This document shows, piece by piece, positions 35,076-44,330 of a DNA stretch of 64,000 bases. Position numbers and translations under genes: made by a program. This DNA comes from Aquisphaera giovannonii (lineage in GTDB: Bacteria; Planctomycetota; Planctomycetia; Isosphaerales; Isosphaeraceae): NCBI RefSeq assembly GCF_008087625.1, contig NZ_CP042997.1, positions 6,076,001 to 6,140,000 of the forward strand. Reading direction: 5' to 3'. The notes below the pieces were generated by a model. It was not told the DNA's origin and did no database searches. It worked only from the letters and a program-made list of their open reading frames with translations. The number at the start of each line of letters is the position of its first letter. Position 1 is the first letter of the stretch.

Positions 35076-36647
35076 ATGGCGGTCACACGCGGCTCCGCTT
35101 TCCGTCCCGAACAGCTCTGGCAGCAGGCGCGGGAGCCGATGTTCTGGCTCGACCCCGCGCTCCGCATCGTCTGGGTCAATCGCGCCTGGGAGGCCCTCAC
35201 GGGGCAATCCGCCGAGGCCGTGATCGGCCGGACCTGCGGGGCCCACGGGCCCGACCGTGGGGGCGACCCGATCGAGCTGGCGGCCAGCCTGTCGCCGCCG
35301 CCGGAGGCCCTCGCCGGCGCCCCCGCGGGGACCACGGCACTGGTCCCGATAGCCGGGGGCGAGCCGACGTGGCGTCGCCTCGAATTCTGGCCGTTCCGCG
35401 ACCAGCAGGGCGCGACGCTCGGCCTGCTCGGCCAGGTCCGGCCCGCCGAGGAGGCGGCGAGCGTCCCGGAGTCCCGCGCCCACGCCCTCCGCGTCCGTCT
35501 GATGGAGCTGCGGGAGCGGCTGCACCGGGACCACGGCATCGATTCCCTGATCGGCTCCGGCCCGGCGCACGATCGGCTGATGGAGCAAGTGAAGGTGGCC
35601 GGCGCGTCGGACGCCCCCGTGCTCCTCGTCGGCGAGCCGGGGACTGGCAAGCGGCTGGTCGCCCGGGTCATCCACGGGCTCGGCCAGCGGAGGCATCGGC
35701 CGCTCGTCCCCATCGACTGCGAGGCCCTGCCGGCCGACGTCCTCGAACGCGAGCTCTTCGCCTCGCCCCGGCCCGGCGCGGCCGACGACGGGGCGGACGG
35801 CCCGCCCGCCGACGGTCCCGCCCGCCTGGCGATGCCCGAGGGCTCGGCCCTGCTCCTCGGCGACATCCTCGCCACGCCCCGCGACCTCCAGGCCCGGCTG
35901 GCCGCGGCGATCCAGCCCGGCGGCCGCGCCCGCGACCCGCTCGCCGGGGCGCACGACGGTCCGGCCGAGGGCCCCGAGGTCGGCCGCGGCCCGCGCGGCG
36001 TCCGGGTGATCGCCACCACGGCCGGGGACTTCGAGGAGGCCTCGCGGCGCGGCCTGATCCGGCCCGACTTCTCCTGCGCGGTCAGCGTCCTGGTGCTCCG
36101 CCTGCCGCCGCTCCGCGAGCGGGCGCACGACCTGCCGGTGCTGGCGCAGCACTTCCTGGAGAGGGCCAATCGCCGGACCGGCGGCCTCGCGTCGGGGTTT
36201 ACGGCCAGGGCCATGGCGGCCCTCCGGGCCTACGACTGGCCGGGCAACCTCCGCGAGCTCGACCGGGTCGTCGCCGCCGCGGAGCGGAGGTTCGGCGAGC
36301 GGCAGGAGGGGGCCCCCGCCTCGGCCGCCGACGGCGGGCCGGCCCTGGTCGACGTCGCCGACCTGCCCGCCTCGATCCGAGGCCACCTCGCGGGCTCCTA
36401 CCTGCCCCCGGCCGCGCCCCGCGGCATCCAGCCGCTCGACGAGCTGCTCACCGAGATCGAGCGGCGGCTCATCGAGTCGGCGCTCAGCAAGGCGAGGCAG
36501 AACAAGTCCCGGGCCGCCGAGATCCTCGGCATCTCCCGCCCCCGCCTCTACCGCCGCATCAAGGAGCTCAACCTGCCGGACGCCGACGACGCCGACCCCG
36601 GCGTCGGCGAGAAGGCGGAGGGCAGGGAAGTGAAGATCGAGAAATGA
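35076..36647 (+). CDS. PAS-AAA-Fis regulator with degenerate ATPase
   Basis: This 523-aa protein resembles an NtrC-type activator. A PAS domain (residues 10-125; PMFWLDPALRIVWVNRAWEA) is followed by a sigma-54-type AAA module. Walker A is intact (VGEPGTGKRLVARVI near 190), but the GAFTGA loop is absent: ELFASPRPGAADDGADG stands in its place. Walker B reads GSALLLGDIL in place of the usual GxLFLDEI. LPPLRERAHDLPVL carries the Arg-finger region. The C-terminal Fis helix-turn-helix (SRAAEILGISRPRLYRRIKE) is good. It probably binds DNA but cannot work as a normal sigma-54 activator. The start is unsure because no clear ribosome site precedes the ATG. Confidence 0.8.
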   Translation: MAVTRGSAFRPEQLWQQAREPMFWLDPALRIVWVNRAWEALTGQSAEAVIGRTCGAHGPDRGGDPIELAASLSPPPEALAGAPAGTTALVPIAGGEPTWRRLEFWPFRDQQGATLGLLGQVRPAEEAASVPESRAHALRVRLMELRERLHRDHGIDSLIGSGPAHDRLMEQVKVAGASDAPVLLVGEPGTGKRLVARVIHGLGQRRHRPLVPIDCEALPADVLERELFASPRPGAADDGADGPPADGPARLAMPEGSALLLGDILATPRDLQARLAAAIQPGGRARDPLAGAHDGPAEGPEVGRGPRGVRVIATTAGDFEEASRRGLIRPDFSCAVSVLVLRLPPLRERAHDLPVLAQHFLERANRRTGGLASGFTARAMAALRAYDWPGNLRELDRVVAAAERRFGERQEGAPASAADGGPALVDVADLPASIRGHLAGSYLPPAAPRGIQPLDELLTEIERRLIESALSKARQNKSRAAEILGISRPRLYRRIKELNLPDADDADPGVGEKAEGREVKIEK

Positions 36648-36867
36648 GGGCGCCTGCCCGACCCCTCGGCCCGGCCCCGAGCACAGGGCGTCCTTCGCCT
36701 CACCGAGCGCTCGTCGGCCGGCGTCGAGGCGAAGGGCCCTCGTTTGGCGTGCCGGGCCCGGCCCCGCGACCGCCGAAGGCGCGGGCCGGGGCCGGCGCAC
36801 TCGGCGGCGGGGGCGGATTTCCGCGAGGGGCGTGCGCCGTCCGCCCGCGCCGCGGCCCCGGCGGCGA

Positions 36868-37572
36868 TCACTCGCCGATCTTGAGGAGCTGGACTTCGAA
36901 GGTGAGGACGGCGTTGGGGCCGATGGGGCCGCCCGGGCGCGGGTTCGCGCCGTAGGCGAGCTCGCTGGGGATGAAGAACTGGTAGGTCGAGCCCACGGGC
37001 ATGAGCTGGACGCCCTCGGTCCACCCCTTGATGACGCCGTTGAGGGGGAACGCGATCGGCTCCCCGCGCTTGATGGAGCTGTCGAAGACGGTGCCGTCGA
37101 GGAGCTTGCCCTCGTAGTGGACGGTCACCGTGTCGCTGGCCTTCGGCTTGGGGCCGGTGCCCTGCTTGATGACCTTGTACTGGAGGCCGCTGGGGGTGGT
37201 GACGACGCCCGGCTTCTTCTTGTTGGCGGCCAGGAACTTCTCGCCCTCGGCCTTGTTGCTGGCGGCGGCCTGGCCGGCCATGCCGGCCTGCTTCGCCTGG
37301 ATCTGCTTGGCGAACTCCTGGATGCTGGCCTGGATCTCCGCGTCCTTCATGAGGGCCTCGCTGCCGCCGAGGCCGTCGGCGAGGCCCTTGGCGAGGATCG
37401 CCGGATCCAGGTCGATGCCCTGCGTCTTCATGTTCCGGCCCATGGAGTAGCCGTAGCCGTAGCTCGCCTTGTCCTTCAGGCTCTTGAGCTGGGCCGGAGC
37501 GGCCGGTTCCTGGGCCATCGCGGAGGCCGCGAGTAGCCCCGTCGCGACCGCGACACACAGCGAAACCTTCAT
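36868..37572 (-). CDS. FKBP-type peptidyl-prolyl isomerase, secreted
   Basis: The 234-aa protein starts at ATG 37572 with AAGGA seven bases upstream. A signal peptide (VAVATGLLAASAMAQ) is followed by an FKBP N-terminal dimerisation domain (KASYGYGYSMGRNMKTQGID ... KFLAANKKKPGVV). The FKBP domain begins GLQYKVIKQGTGPKPKASDT, continues VTVHYEGKLLDGTVFDSSI and ends FQ-type IPSELAYGANPRPGGPIGPN. It should speed prolyl isomerisation during folding of exported proteins. It matches the Mip/FkpA architecture and length. It stands alone; a longer overlapping frame on the same strand reflects high GC only. Confidence 0.93.
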   Translation of the reverse strand: MKVSLCVAVATGLLAASAMAQEPAAPAQLKSLKDKASYGYGYSMGRNMKTQGIDLDPAILAKGLADGLGGSEALMKDAEIQASIQEFAKQIQAKQAGMAGQAAASNKAEGEKFLAANKKKPGVVTTPSGLQYKVIKQGTGPKPKASDTVTVHYEGKLLDGTVFDSSIKRGEPIAFPLNGVIKGWTEGVQLMPVGSTYQFFIPSELAYGANPRPGGPIGPNAVLTFEVQLLKIGE

Positions 37573-37742
37573 CGAACATCCTTTCTGTCTGCGGTGGGAG
37601 GGCCCCGGCGATCCGCCGGACGGCCCGTGGGCGCCTGCCCCGCAGGCGCCGGAACGCGCGATTGTACCGAGGAATAGGCCCGGAAGCCTACCCGTGGCGG
37701 CCCATTCCCCGGTTTCTGCATCCCGGCGCGGGAGGGGCCCCC

Positions 37743-40091
37743 TCAGGGCCCCGGGGATCGCCCGGGCTCCAGCTCGCCCACGACCATCGAGTGGACCTCC
37801 AGCCGGGGGACCACGACCCGGGAGCCCCCGGCAACCCGCTCGACGGCCAGGTCGATGCCCTCCGGCTCCAGGTGGACCCGGCCCAGGCGATAGTCCGGGC
37901 CGAACGTGACGCGGATGTCCGGGATGGGCACGGCCTCCTCGCGGAGCGGCACGTCCCGGTCGGGCAGGGCGTGGAAGGCCGTCGTGTTCAGGTCGCTGAA
38001 GAGGTGCAGCACCAGCCGCTCGCCGTCCTTCACCTGCCGCATCAGGCTCGCGTGGACGCACATGGGCGCCTCCACCTCCACCGGCGGCGGGGCCGAGGCC
38101 GCCCACCGGATCGCGGAGGCCAGCACGAGCCGGTGGTACGGGTAGGCATACAGGTAATAGGCCGCGTCGAAGCCCGCCGCGAGGTACACCACCTTCCCCT
38201 TGCCGTGCCGGCGGACGACCACCGCGGGGATCGGACGATCCGCCGCGCCGGGGGCCTCGCCGGGCCGCGGGTGCAACGTCCCGATCGCGGAGGCCCCGTC
38301 CCCGGAGGGGACGACGCGCACGGCCGGCCCCTTGAAGACGACCGGCTCGCGGCCGACGTAGGCCTCCATCCGCCCCCGGTTCAGGAACGAGGACGGATCC
38401 TGGCGGTAATCGAACACATCCTTGCGCTTTTCCCAGTAGTCCGGGCCGATCGCCTTGGCGAAGTTGACGTCCAGCCCCTCGCGGCGGGCCTGACCCGCGG
38501 CCGCCCCGCCTCCGAACTCCGGCAGGCCGCGGTAGGAGACGCCAAGCGCCGGGCCGAGCGCGAAGCCGTCGCGAGGCTCGCCGAACTCGTCGAACAGCGA
38601 CGCGTCCAGGCTGGCGACGAGCCCGCCCCCTCCGCGGACGAACGCGTCGATGCCCGCGGCCTGCGCGGCGTCCAGGCAGGCGGTGTTCGGGAGGACCAGG
38701 ACCTTGAACTTCGCGAGGTCCCGCGCGTTCAGGTCCCAGTCGTTGACGATCGTCGAGGGCAGGTGCTCCTCGACCGCGGCGCGGAAGGCGCCCAGGACGT
38801 GGGCGAGGTAGCGCTCCTCCACCTTCGCGGGGTCGCGGCCGTAGAAGTTGCGCGTGTTGTCGCTGAGCGCGATCGCCGCCCAGGGCTCCGGCCGCTTGCG
38901 GCCGAGCCACGGCTTGCGCCGCTTCACCTCGCGAAGCCCCGCCTCGACGGCCCCGCGCAGGGTCTCCGGCTGGCCGACGGCGATGCTCGGCGAGGCGCCG
39001 TAGGTGAGGGCCAGCATCATCCGGCGGAGGACCTCGTGGGCCGGGAAGCTGTCCTTGCCGTAGGGGTTGCCGTGCGACATCAGGTAGGGCTCGCTGAACG
39101 CGACGCGATGGCCGGTCATCGCCCAGATCGTGGCGTTCGCGAGCGCGGGGACGATCGTCGCGCCGCGGTTGGTCTCGTCGAGCCAGAATTCCTGGTCCGG
39201 GGCGTCCAGCAGGAGGTTCATCCGCGCGGGCATGTTGCGCGGGATGCTCAGGAAGTGCCCGAACCGCCCCGCGTTGGTCGTCCAGGTCACGAGGGCGACG
39301 CCCGGCTTGATCCGCTTGAGCCGGGCCTGCATGCGGACGATCAGGCCCTCCATTCGGCGGTCCGCCCAGTGCTGGTAGCGGCGGAAGGCCGGGTCGTCCA
39401 TGTCGGCCTTCGGGATCTCGCCGCCGGTCGCCCGCCGGAAGGCCGCCCGGCAATTTCCGCAGTAGCAGACGCCCGCATAGTGCAGCCCGTCGAAGCTGAA
39501 GGCGTCCACGTCGGGGAACTTCGCCAGGATCTCGGCGAGGACGTCGATGAAGAAGTCGCCGTAGGGGCCCAGCAGGCAGAGCATCCCGCCGTGTGGATAT
39601 TTCTTCATGTCCACCTGGGGGATCGGGCCGTCCTTCTCCGCGATCCGCCGCCAGTCCGGGTGCAGCTCGTAGACCTCGCCCTGGAGGCACGGCGGATACA
39701 CGCCCAGGATGCGGACGCCCAGCCGCCTGTACTCGGCGATGTCGCGGTCGATGCGGTCGAGCGGGACGTGCGGGCTCCGCCGCTTCAGGAGCTTGCTGTC
39801 GTAGTACGCATAGAACGGATCGACGAACCCGAGCTCGCTGATGCCGACGCCCAGCGCGGCGGCCCTCTCCCGGCCCTTGGAGTCCATCCCGGAGAGCGTG
39901 TAGCCGCACCCCGTGACGTCCTCGAGCCAGTCCGGGACGCGGACCTCGCGGAAGGGCCCGGAGTCGAACGGCTGGGCCATGATCGTCCGGCCCCAGATCG
40001 AAGGATCTGCCTCCTGGGCCGGGCAGGGGAAGGAGGAGGCGATCGCCGCCAGGCCGACCCAGAGGGATGCCGTCGCCGCGCAGTGCCTCAT
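37743..40091 (-). CDS. Secreted GH42-like glycoside hydrolase
   Basis: With ATG 40091 the protein has 782 aa and a signal peptide (ATASLWVGLAAIASSFPCPA). Residues 30-400 look like a TIM barrel of the GH42/beta-galactosidase-like group: VDAFSFDGLHYAGVCYCGNC with a Cys-x-Cys-x2-Cys set, EFWLDETNRGATIVPALANA with candidate acidic residues, and GASPSIAVGQPE. Residues about 420-640 form a GATase-like (trimerisation) domain (FKVLVLPNTACLDAAQAAGI, FVRGGGGLVASLDASLFDEF). A beta-rich C-terminus follows. Related planctomycete proteins are of unknown specificity, so the substrate cannot be named. It is not in an evident operon. Confidence 0.75.
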   Translation of the reverse strand: MRHCAATASLWVGLAAIASSFPCPAQEADPSIWGRTIMAQPFDSGPFREVRVPDWLEDVTGCGYTLSGMDSKGRERAAALGVGISELGFVDPFYAYYDSKLLKRRSPHVPLDRIDRDIAEYRRLGVRILGVYPPCLQGEVYELHPDWRRIAEKDGPIPQVDMKKYPHGGMLCLLGPYGDFFIDVLAEILAKFPDVDAFSFDGLHYAGVCYCGNCRAAFRRATGGEIPKADMDDPAFRRYQHWADRRMEGLIVRMQARLKRIKPGVALVTWTTNAGRFGHFLSIPRNMPARMNLLLDAPDQEFWLDETNRGATIVPALANATIWAMTGHRVAFSEPYLMSHGNPYGKDSFPAHEVLRRMMLALTYGASPSIAVGQPETLRGAVEAGLREVKRRKPWLGRKRPEPWAAIALSDNTRNFYGRDPAKVEERYLAHVLGAFRAAVEEHLPSTIVNDWDLNARDLAKFKVLVLPNTACLDAAQAAGIDAFVRGGGGLVASLDASLFDEFGEPRDGFALGPALGVSYRGLPEFGGGAAAGQARREGLDVNFAKAIGPDYWEKRKDVFDYRQDPSSFLNRGRMEAYVGREPVVFKGPAVRVVPSGDGASAIGTLHPRPGEAPGAADRPIPAVVVRRHGKGKVVYLAAGFDAAYYLYAYPYHRLVLASAIRWAASAPPPVEVEAPMCVHASLMRQVKDGERLVLHLFSDLNTTAFHALPDRDVPLREEAVPIPDIRVTFGPDYRLGRVHLEPEGIDLAVERVAGGSRVVVPRLEVHSMVVGELEPGRSPGP

Positions 40092-40221
40092 CGCCGGCTC
40101 CTCCTCGGTGCCCGCCGCGGCCGGTGCCATCGCCTCCATCGTCCCGGCATTATCGCGGCGTCGGGCGCGAGAGGGAACGACCTACCCCTCCGCCTCTCGC
40201 CGTCTCGCCGTCGGCCACGCA

Positions 40222-41673
40222 TCATTTGCCGGGCTCGACCCTGGGGCGGATCATCCAGTCCCCCTGCTTGAAGGGGCGGAACTCCTCGCCGGGGAGGCCC
40301 ACGAACGAGGTCCCGCCGGATTGTGCGTCGTGGCTGACGAAGACGCCCTTGGTCTGGGCGGGGTCGAAGTCCACCCCCAGGACGAACCTGCGGGGCACCT
40401 TCGTCGGCTTGATCTCGAGCGTGACCCATCGCGAATCGCCGCGCTCGAATCGGGCGTAAGGGAACTCGAACTCGGCGATCTTCTGGAACTTCTCGTCGCA
40501 GAGGAAGACCGCGAAGTTCTCGCGAGGCGCGCGGGGATAGCCGTAGCGGGCGCCGTGGATCCGGACCGAGGTGAGGGTCCAATCGTCGCCCGGGGCCTCG
40601 AAGCGGACCGCATGGCCGCCGCCGGCGATGCTCCGCTTGCCGGCCATCTTGCCGTCGTCGAGGGCCAGCTCGCGCGAGGGGTCCTTGCGGTCGCTCGCGA
40701 CCGCCGGGGGCTTCGACCCGGCCCGCGGGAGGGTGATCTCCTGCGTCGGCGAGGGGACCGGGGCGGACGTCGCGGGGGCCGGGGGCGACACGCCGGGGCC
40801 GGGCTCGGGCCCGCGGGCCGCGGCGCGGAGGCCGCCCCCGAGGGCGAGCCCGCCCAGGACCAGTGAGGCCGCCGCGGCGACCAAGGCCTTCTTCGCGATC
40901 ATCGTCGTCAACGCTCCTTCCGCCAGGGACAGGGCGGCGGCCGAGGCCACCCCGGCCGCGGCGGACCGACCTTTCGTGTACGCGGAGCCGGCCAGGATGG
41001 TGGCCTCCAGCCAGGCGGCCGGGGCCTCGGGGATCGCGGCGAGCGAGGCCGCGACGAGGGCCGCCGACGGGACCACGCCCCGCCGCAGCAGCGTCTCGCG
41101 GAGCCGGGCCCGCCCGCGGGCCAGGCGGGTCTCGACCGTCCTCCGGGGGCAGCCGAGCCGGCTCGCCGCCTGCTCGTGGGTCAGCCCCTCCAGGTAGCAG
41201 AGGACCAGCGGCGCCCGGTACCGCTCCGGCAGCCGGTCCAGCTCCTCGTGGAGCTCGGCCGCCGGGACGTCCTGCGCGCCATCGGCCCCGGACGGCGGCC
41301 TCGCCCCGCCCGCGAGCGCCTCGACCTCGCGCCGGCGGGCCGAGGCGACCCGCGAGCGGACCGCGATCCGCCGGGCCACCCGGTACAGCCAGCCGGCCGC
41401 CGAGCCCCGCCGTTCGATCGAGCCGGCGCGGCGGGCCAGGACGAGGAAGGCCGCCTGCGCGGCGTCCTCCGCCTCGTGCCGGTCGCCGAGGACCCCCCGG
41501 CAGACCCGCAGGACCATCGGCCCGTGCCGGTCCACGATCGCCGCGAAGGCCCGGTCGTCCCGCCCCGAGGCGAACCGACCCAGCAGCTCCCCGTCCGTCA
41601 GGTCCCCCGCCGGCCCGATCTCGAAGACCGCCTCCAGCCGCCTCAGGGCCGCTCCCTTCGCCGTCTCCGCCAT
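40222..41673 (-). CDS. ECF sigma factor fused to membrane and C-terminal domain
   Basis: This 483-aa protein begins with a sigma-70 family ECF module. Region 2 (DDRAFAAIVDRHGPMVLRVC, AEDAAQAAFLVLARRA) and region 4 (LPERYRAPLVLCYLEGLTHE, AASRLGCPRRTVETRLARGR) span residues 35-190. A hydrophobic helix near 265-285 (ALVAAAASLVLGGLALGG) and a Pro-rich linker follow. The last 150 residues form a globular domain (YGYPRAPRENFAVFLCDEKF, SRWVTLEIKPTKVPRRFVLG). Fusions of ECF factors to a membrane segment and C-terminal domain are common in Planctomycetes, and the membrane part probably takes the place of an anti-sigma factor. The signal sensed is unknown. No target promoter is apparent. Confidence 0.88.
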   Translation of the reverse strand: MAETAKGAALRRLEAVFEIGPAGDLTDGELLGRFASGRDDRAFAAIVDRHGPMVLRVCRGVLGDRHEAEDAAQAAFLVLARRAGSIERRGSAAGWLYRVARRIAVRSRVASARRREVEALAGGARPPSGADGAQDVPAAELHEELDRLPERYRAPLVLCYLEGLTHEQAASRLGCPRRTVETRLARGRARLRETLLRRGVVPSAALVAASLAAIPEAPAAWLEATILAGSAYTKGRSAAAGVASAAALSLAEGALTTMIAKKALVAAAASLVLGGLALGGGLRAAARGPEPGPGVSPPAPATSAPVPSPTQEITLPRAGSKPPAVASDRKDPSRELALDDGKMAGKRSIAGGGHAVRFEAPGDDWTLTSVRIHGARYGYPRAPRENFAVFLCDEKFQKIAEFEFPYARFERGDSRWVTLEIKPTKVPRRFVLGVDFDPAQTKGVFVSHDAQSGGTSFVGLPGEEFRPFKQGDWMIRPRVEPGK

Positions 41674-41903
41674 GAAACCCCCGACCGCTGCCAGTGAGGC
41701 TCACCACCGGGAAGAGGCGCCCCGGCCGGGCACCTACGTCAAGATTCCGAGCTTTTTCCCCCGGGCCCGCGGATCGTCCGCGGAGGAGGTTGATCCCGCG
41801 CCCCCTCGATGATACGGTATGACATCTGTCATACGGCCGCCCCGGATCGTCGCCGGCCTTCGACCTCGGCCCCGCGGCGGGCGCCCTCGCCCGGAGATTC
41901 CCC

Positions 41904-44024
41904 ATGAGCCGATCGACCCTTCTCCGCTCCGTCGTCGCCCTGCTCGCGGGGGCATGCTGCCTGGCCGGCCCCGCATCCGGCGATCCGCCGGGCCCCGGCG
42001 GCCGGGCGGTCCTCTCCGGGAAGATCGTCGACGGTTCCGGGGCGCCCGTCGCCGGGGCGCGGCTGACGCTCCATCACCTGGTCTTGGCGAACGGCCGATG
42101 GGGTCGCTTCCGGGTCGCCAGGGAGAGGCCCGCGACCGACGCGTCCGGGGCCTATCGCTTCGCGGACCTCGAGGACGGCTATTACATGACGTCGGTGGAG
42201 AAGGAGGGCTTCGCCCGGGTGCTCCGCCCCGCGAGCATCCAGGAGGGGGCGTCGCAGGCGGCCGACGTCGTGCTGAGGCCGCCGGCCTCGCCCGTGTTCC
42301 ACGTCGAGGACCGGGACGGGAAGCCGGTGGCCGGCGCGAGGGTCCGCGAGCTGACCCTCCGCGGCGTGAACGGGGAGTGCAAGCTCACGCAGCTCTGGAT
42401 GCCCTCGCTGGGGGTCTCCATCCCGCCGAGCGACGAGCGGGGGGACCTGAGGCTGCCGGCGGTGCCGTCGGGCGATCTCATCAGCGCCACGATCGAGCAC
42501 GCCCTCCTCGCGCCGGCCCGGACCGGCGAGCTGAAGGCGGGCCCCGAGGCGCGAGCGACCGTGCGGATGCAGCCCGGCGTGCCCGTCACGCTGCACATCC
42601 CGATTGACACCTCGGCCGATCGGGTCTCGACCGCGGTCGTGGACCTGCGGCACGAGCCGTTCGACGACCCCTCGACGATCATCCAGTATGAGGTGAGCTT
42701 CGATTCCGCGGGCACGGCGCGGCTGACGGTCGCGCCGGGGGACTATTCGTGGTTCCTGCTTCAGAACGAGCGTGCCTTCCTCACGCCCGTCTACTCGGCG
42801 AACCATCGGAAGAAGGACTGGCTGCGGATCGAGCCGGGCCGGAACCAGGACCTGCACGTCGAGGTCCGCCGGAAGGTCCCCGCGCGCGGCCGGGTCGTGG
42901 ACGCGGAGACGGGCAAGCCCGTGCGCGGCATGGCGGTGATGGGGGAGCTCGCCAACGGCGATCCGCAGGGATGGGCCGACCCGCCGGGCCGATGGAGCTT
43001 CGCCGGATGGGGCGAGAGCGACGCCGAGGGCCGCTACACGATCGACCTCGCCCCCGGGCTCGCGCGGCTCTCCTTCGAGGGGGAGAAGCGGATCCCGGAG
43101 CGTGACAAATACGAGGTCACCGTCGCGTCCGACGGCTCGACCGTCCTCCCCGACATCAAGGTCCGCCCCCTGGCGAAGGTCGTGGGCATCGTCCGGAACC
43201 CCGACGGCAGCCCCGCCGCCCGCGTCCTCGTCCGGCCCCGCGGTCTCTACATGAAAGGCGTCCAGCCGGTCCTCACGGACGACGCGGGCCGGTTCGAGTT
43301 CCAGCCCGAGTTCCTCCCCGTCGACGCGGAGACGGGCGAGCGGCTGGTCTTCCACCCGGTGGTCGCCATGGACCCGTACCGCCCCCTGGCCGCCCGGGGC
43401 GAGTTCCGGCTCGACCGGCCCGGCCCGCTGGTGCTGACGCTGGAGCCCCACGAGCCCGGCTGGCCGCTCTCCGCGTTCCCGTCCGAGCTCTCGGAATGGG
43501 AGCGAGGCGTCGTGGACCCTGCCAGGGCCGCCAAGGGCGCGGCGGTCTCCCTGCGGGGGCAGGCACCGCCGGAGATCGACGCCGCGGCCTGGCTGAACAC
43601 CGACGGCCGCGCCCTCACGTCCGCCGACCTCCGCGGGAAGTATGTCCTCCTCGACTTCTGGTTCATCGGCTGCGGCCCCTGCCACGGCGACTTCCCGTCG
43701 GTCAAGCTGATCCACGAGCTGTACGGCGACCGGGGCGTCCGGGTCATCGGCATCCACAACAACTCCAGCACGCCGGACGCCGTCCGCGAGCACGTGGCGA
43801 GGATCGGCCTGCCCTTCGCCGTGGCCGTGGACCATGCCGACGGCCGGACCGTCGCCCGCTTCGAGGAGCACGGCCTCCCGAACGGCTACCCCGATTACGT
43901 CCTGCTCTCGCCCGAGGGGAAGGTCCTCCTCGACGACCGAACCATCCCGCATCCGACCCTGCGAGGGTACAAGCTGGAGGTCGTCCGCAGGTTCGTCCTC
44001 GAGTCTCAGGCGAAGGGCAAGTAG
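41904..44024 (+). CDS. Secreted TlpA-like thioredoxin with carboxypeptidase-like repeats
   Basis: This 706-aa exported protein has a signal peptide (LLRSVVALLAGACCLAGPAS). Several carboxypeptidase-regulatory-like beta domains cover residues 30-480 (GKIVDGSGAPVAGARLTLHH, GRVVDAETGKPVRGMAVMGE). A thioredoxin-fold domain follows at about 560-690, with DLRGKYVLLDFWFIGCGPCHG containing the CGPC redox pair and VRVIGIHNNSSTPDAVREHV. The family is TlpA/redoxin, and this composite form is typical of Planctomycetes. It probably catalyses thiol-disulfide exchange on the cell surface or in the periplasm. Confidence 0.88.
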   Translation: MSRSTLLRSVVALLAGACCLAGPASGDPPGPGGRAVLSGKIVDGSGAPVAGARLTLHHLVLANGRWGRFRVARERPATDASGAYRFADLEDGYYMTSVEKEGFARVLRPASIQEGASQAADVVLRPPASPVFHVEDRDGKPVAGARVRELTLRGVNGECKLTQLWMPSLGVSIPPSDERGDLRLPAVPSGDLISATIEHALLAPARTGELKAGPEARATVRMQPGVPVTLHIPIDTSADRVSTAVVDLRHEPFDDPSTIIQYEVSFDSAGTARLTVAPGDYSWFLLQNERAFLTPVYSANHRKKDWLRIEPGRNQDLHVEVRRKVPARGRVVDAETGKPVRGMAVMGELANGDPQGWADPPGRWSFAGWGESDAEGRYTIDLAPGLARLSFEGEKRIPERDKYEVTVASDGSTVLPDIKVRPLAKVVGIVRNPDGSPAARVLVRPRGLYMKGVQPVLTDDAGRFEFQPEFLPVDAETGERLVFHPVVAMDPYRPLAARGEFRLDRPGPLVLTLEPHEPGWPLSAFPSELSEWERGVVDPARAAKGAAVSLRGQAPPEIDAAAWLNTDGRALTSADLRGKYVLLDFWFIGCGPCHGDFPSVKLIHELYGDRGVRVIGIHNNSSTPDAVREHVARIGLPFAVAVDHADGRTVARFEEHGLPNGYPDYVLLSPEGKVLLDDRTIPHPTLRGYKLEVVRRFVLESQAKGK

Positions 44025-44033
44025 AACCCTCGG

Positions 44034-44060
44034 TGGGAGCCGGCTCCGTCCGGCGACCGC
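44034..44060 (+). repeat. 27-base dispersed repeat, copy 1
   Basis: The sequence gtgggagccggctccgtccg plus gcgaccg lies 10 bases after a stop codon. It contains the perfect 12-base palindrome ggagccggctcc. Near-identical copies are at 54106 (same strand) and 55338 (opposite strand). Confidence 0.7.
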
Positions 44061-44097
44061 GCCGGCCTCGGTCGGCCCCCGCGGCCCGCCGTTCAGA

Positions 44098-44330
44098 GTC
44101 TGTCCCATAAGCGACGCTTCCCGGAAGCCTCGTGGAGAAGGCCGGCCGATCCCGGTTCTCCCCCTTACGAAGGGGGAGTCAGAGGGGGTGTATCGGTCCA
44201 GGCCGAGGCGATCGAACTCACCCCCCTGTATCCCCCCTTCGTAAGGGGGGAAGCGGGTCCGGCCCTCCGCGATGACCGGGGCACTCCGAAGGAGTCAGGG
44301 GCCCTCGGCGCGGGCTTATGAGACAGTCAC
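44098..44330. repeat. Palindromic dispersed element, copy 3
   Basis: This is the best-preserved copy. The left end gtctgtcccataagc and the right end gcttatgagacagtcac are inverted matches. Two internal hairpins carry the same ccccctt...aaggggg stems (44160-44180, 44229-44251) as the 20554 copy. The last four codons and the TAA of the Gfo/Idh/MocA gene lie inside the right end, so the element supplies that gene's 3' terminus. Confidence 0.85.

Noticed and set aside
36868-39909. 1013-codon frame joining the FKBP gene with upstream sequence
   Set aside because: The FKBP signal peptide and ribosome site at 37572 set its start, and the upstream part is an out-of-frame shadow of the GH42-like gene.
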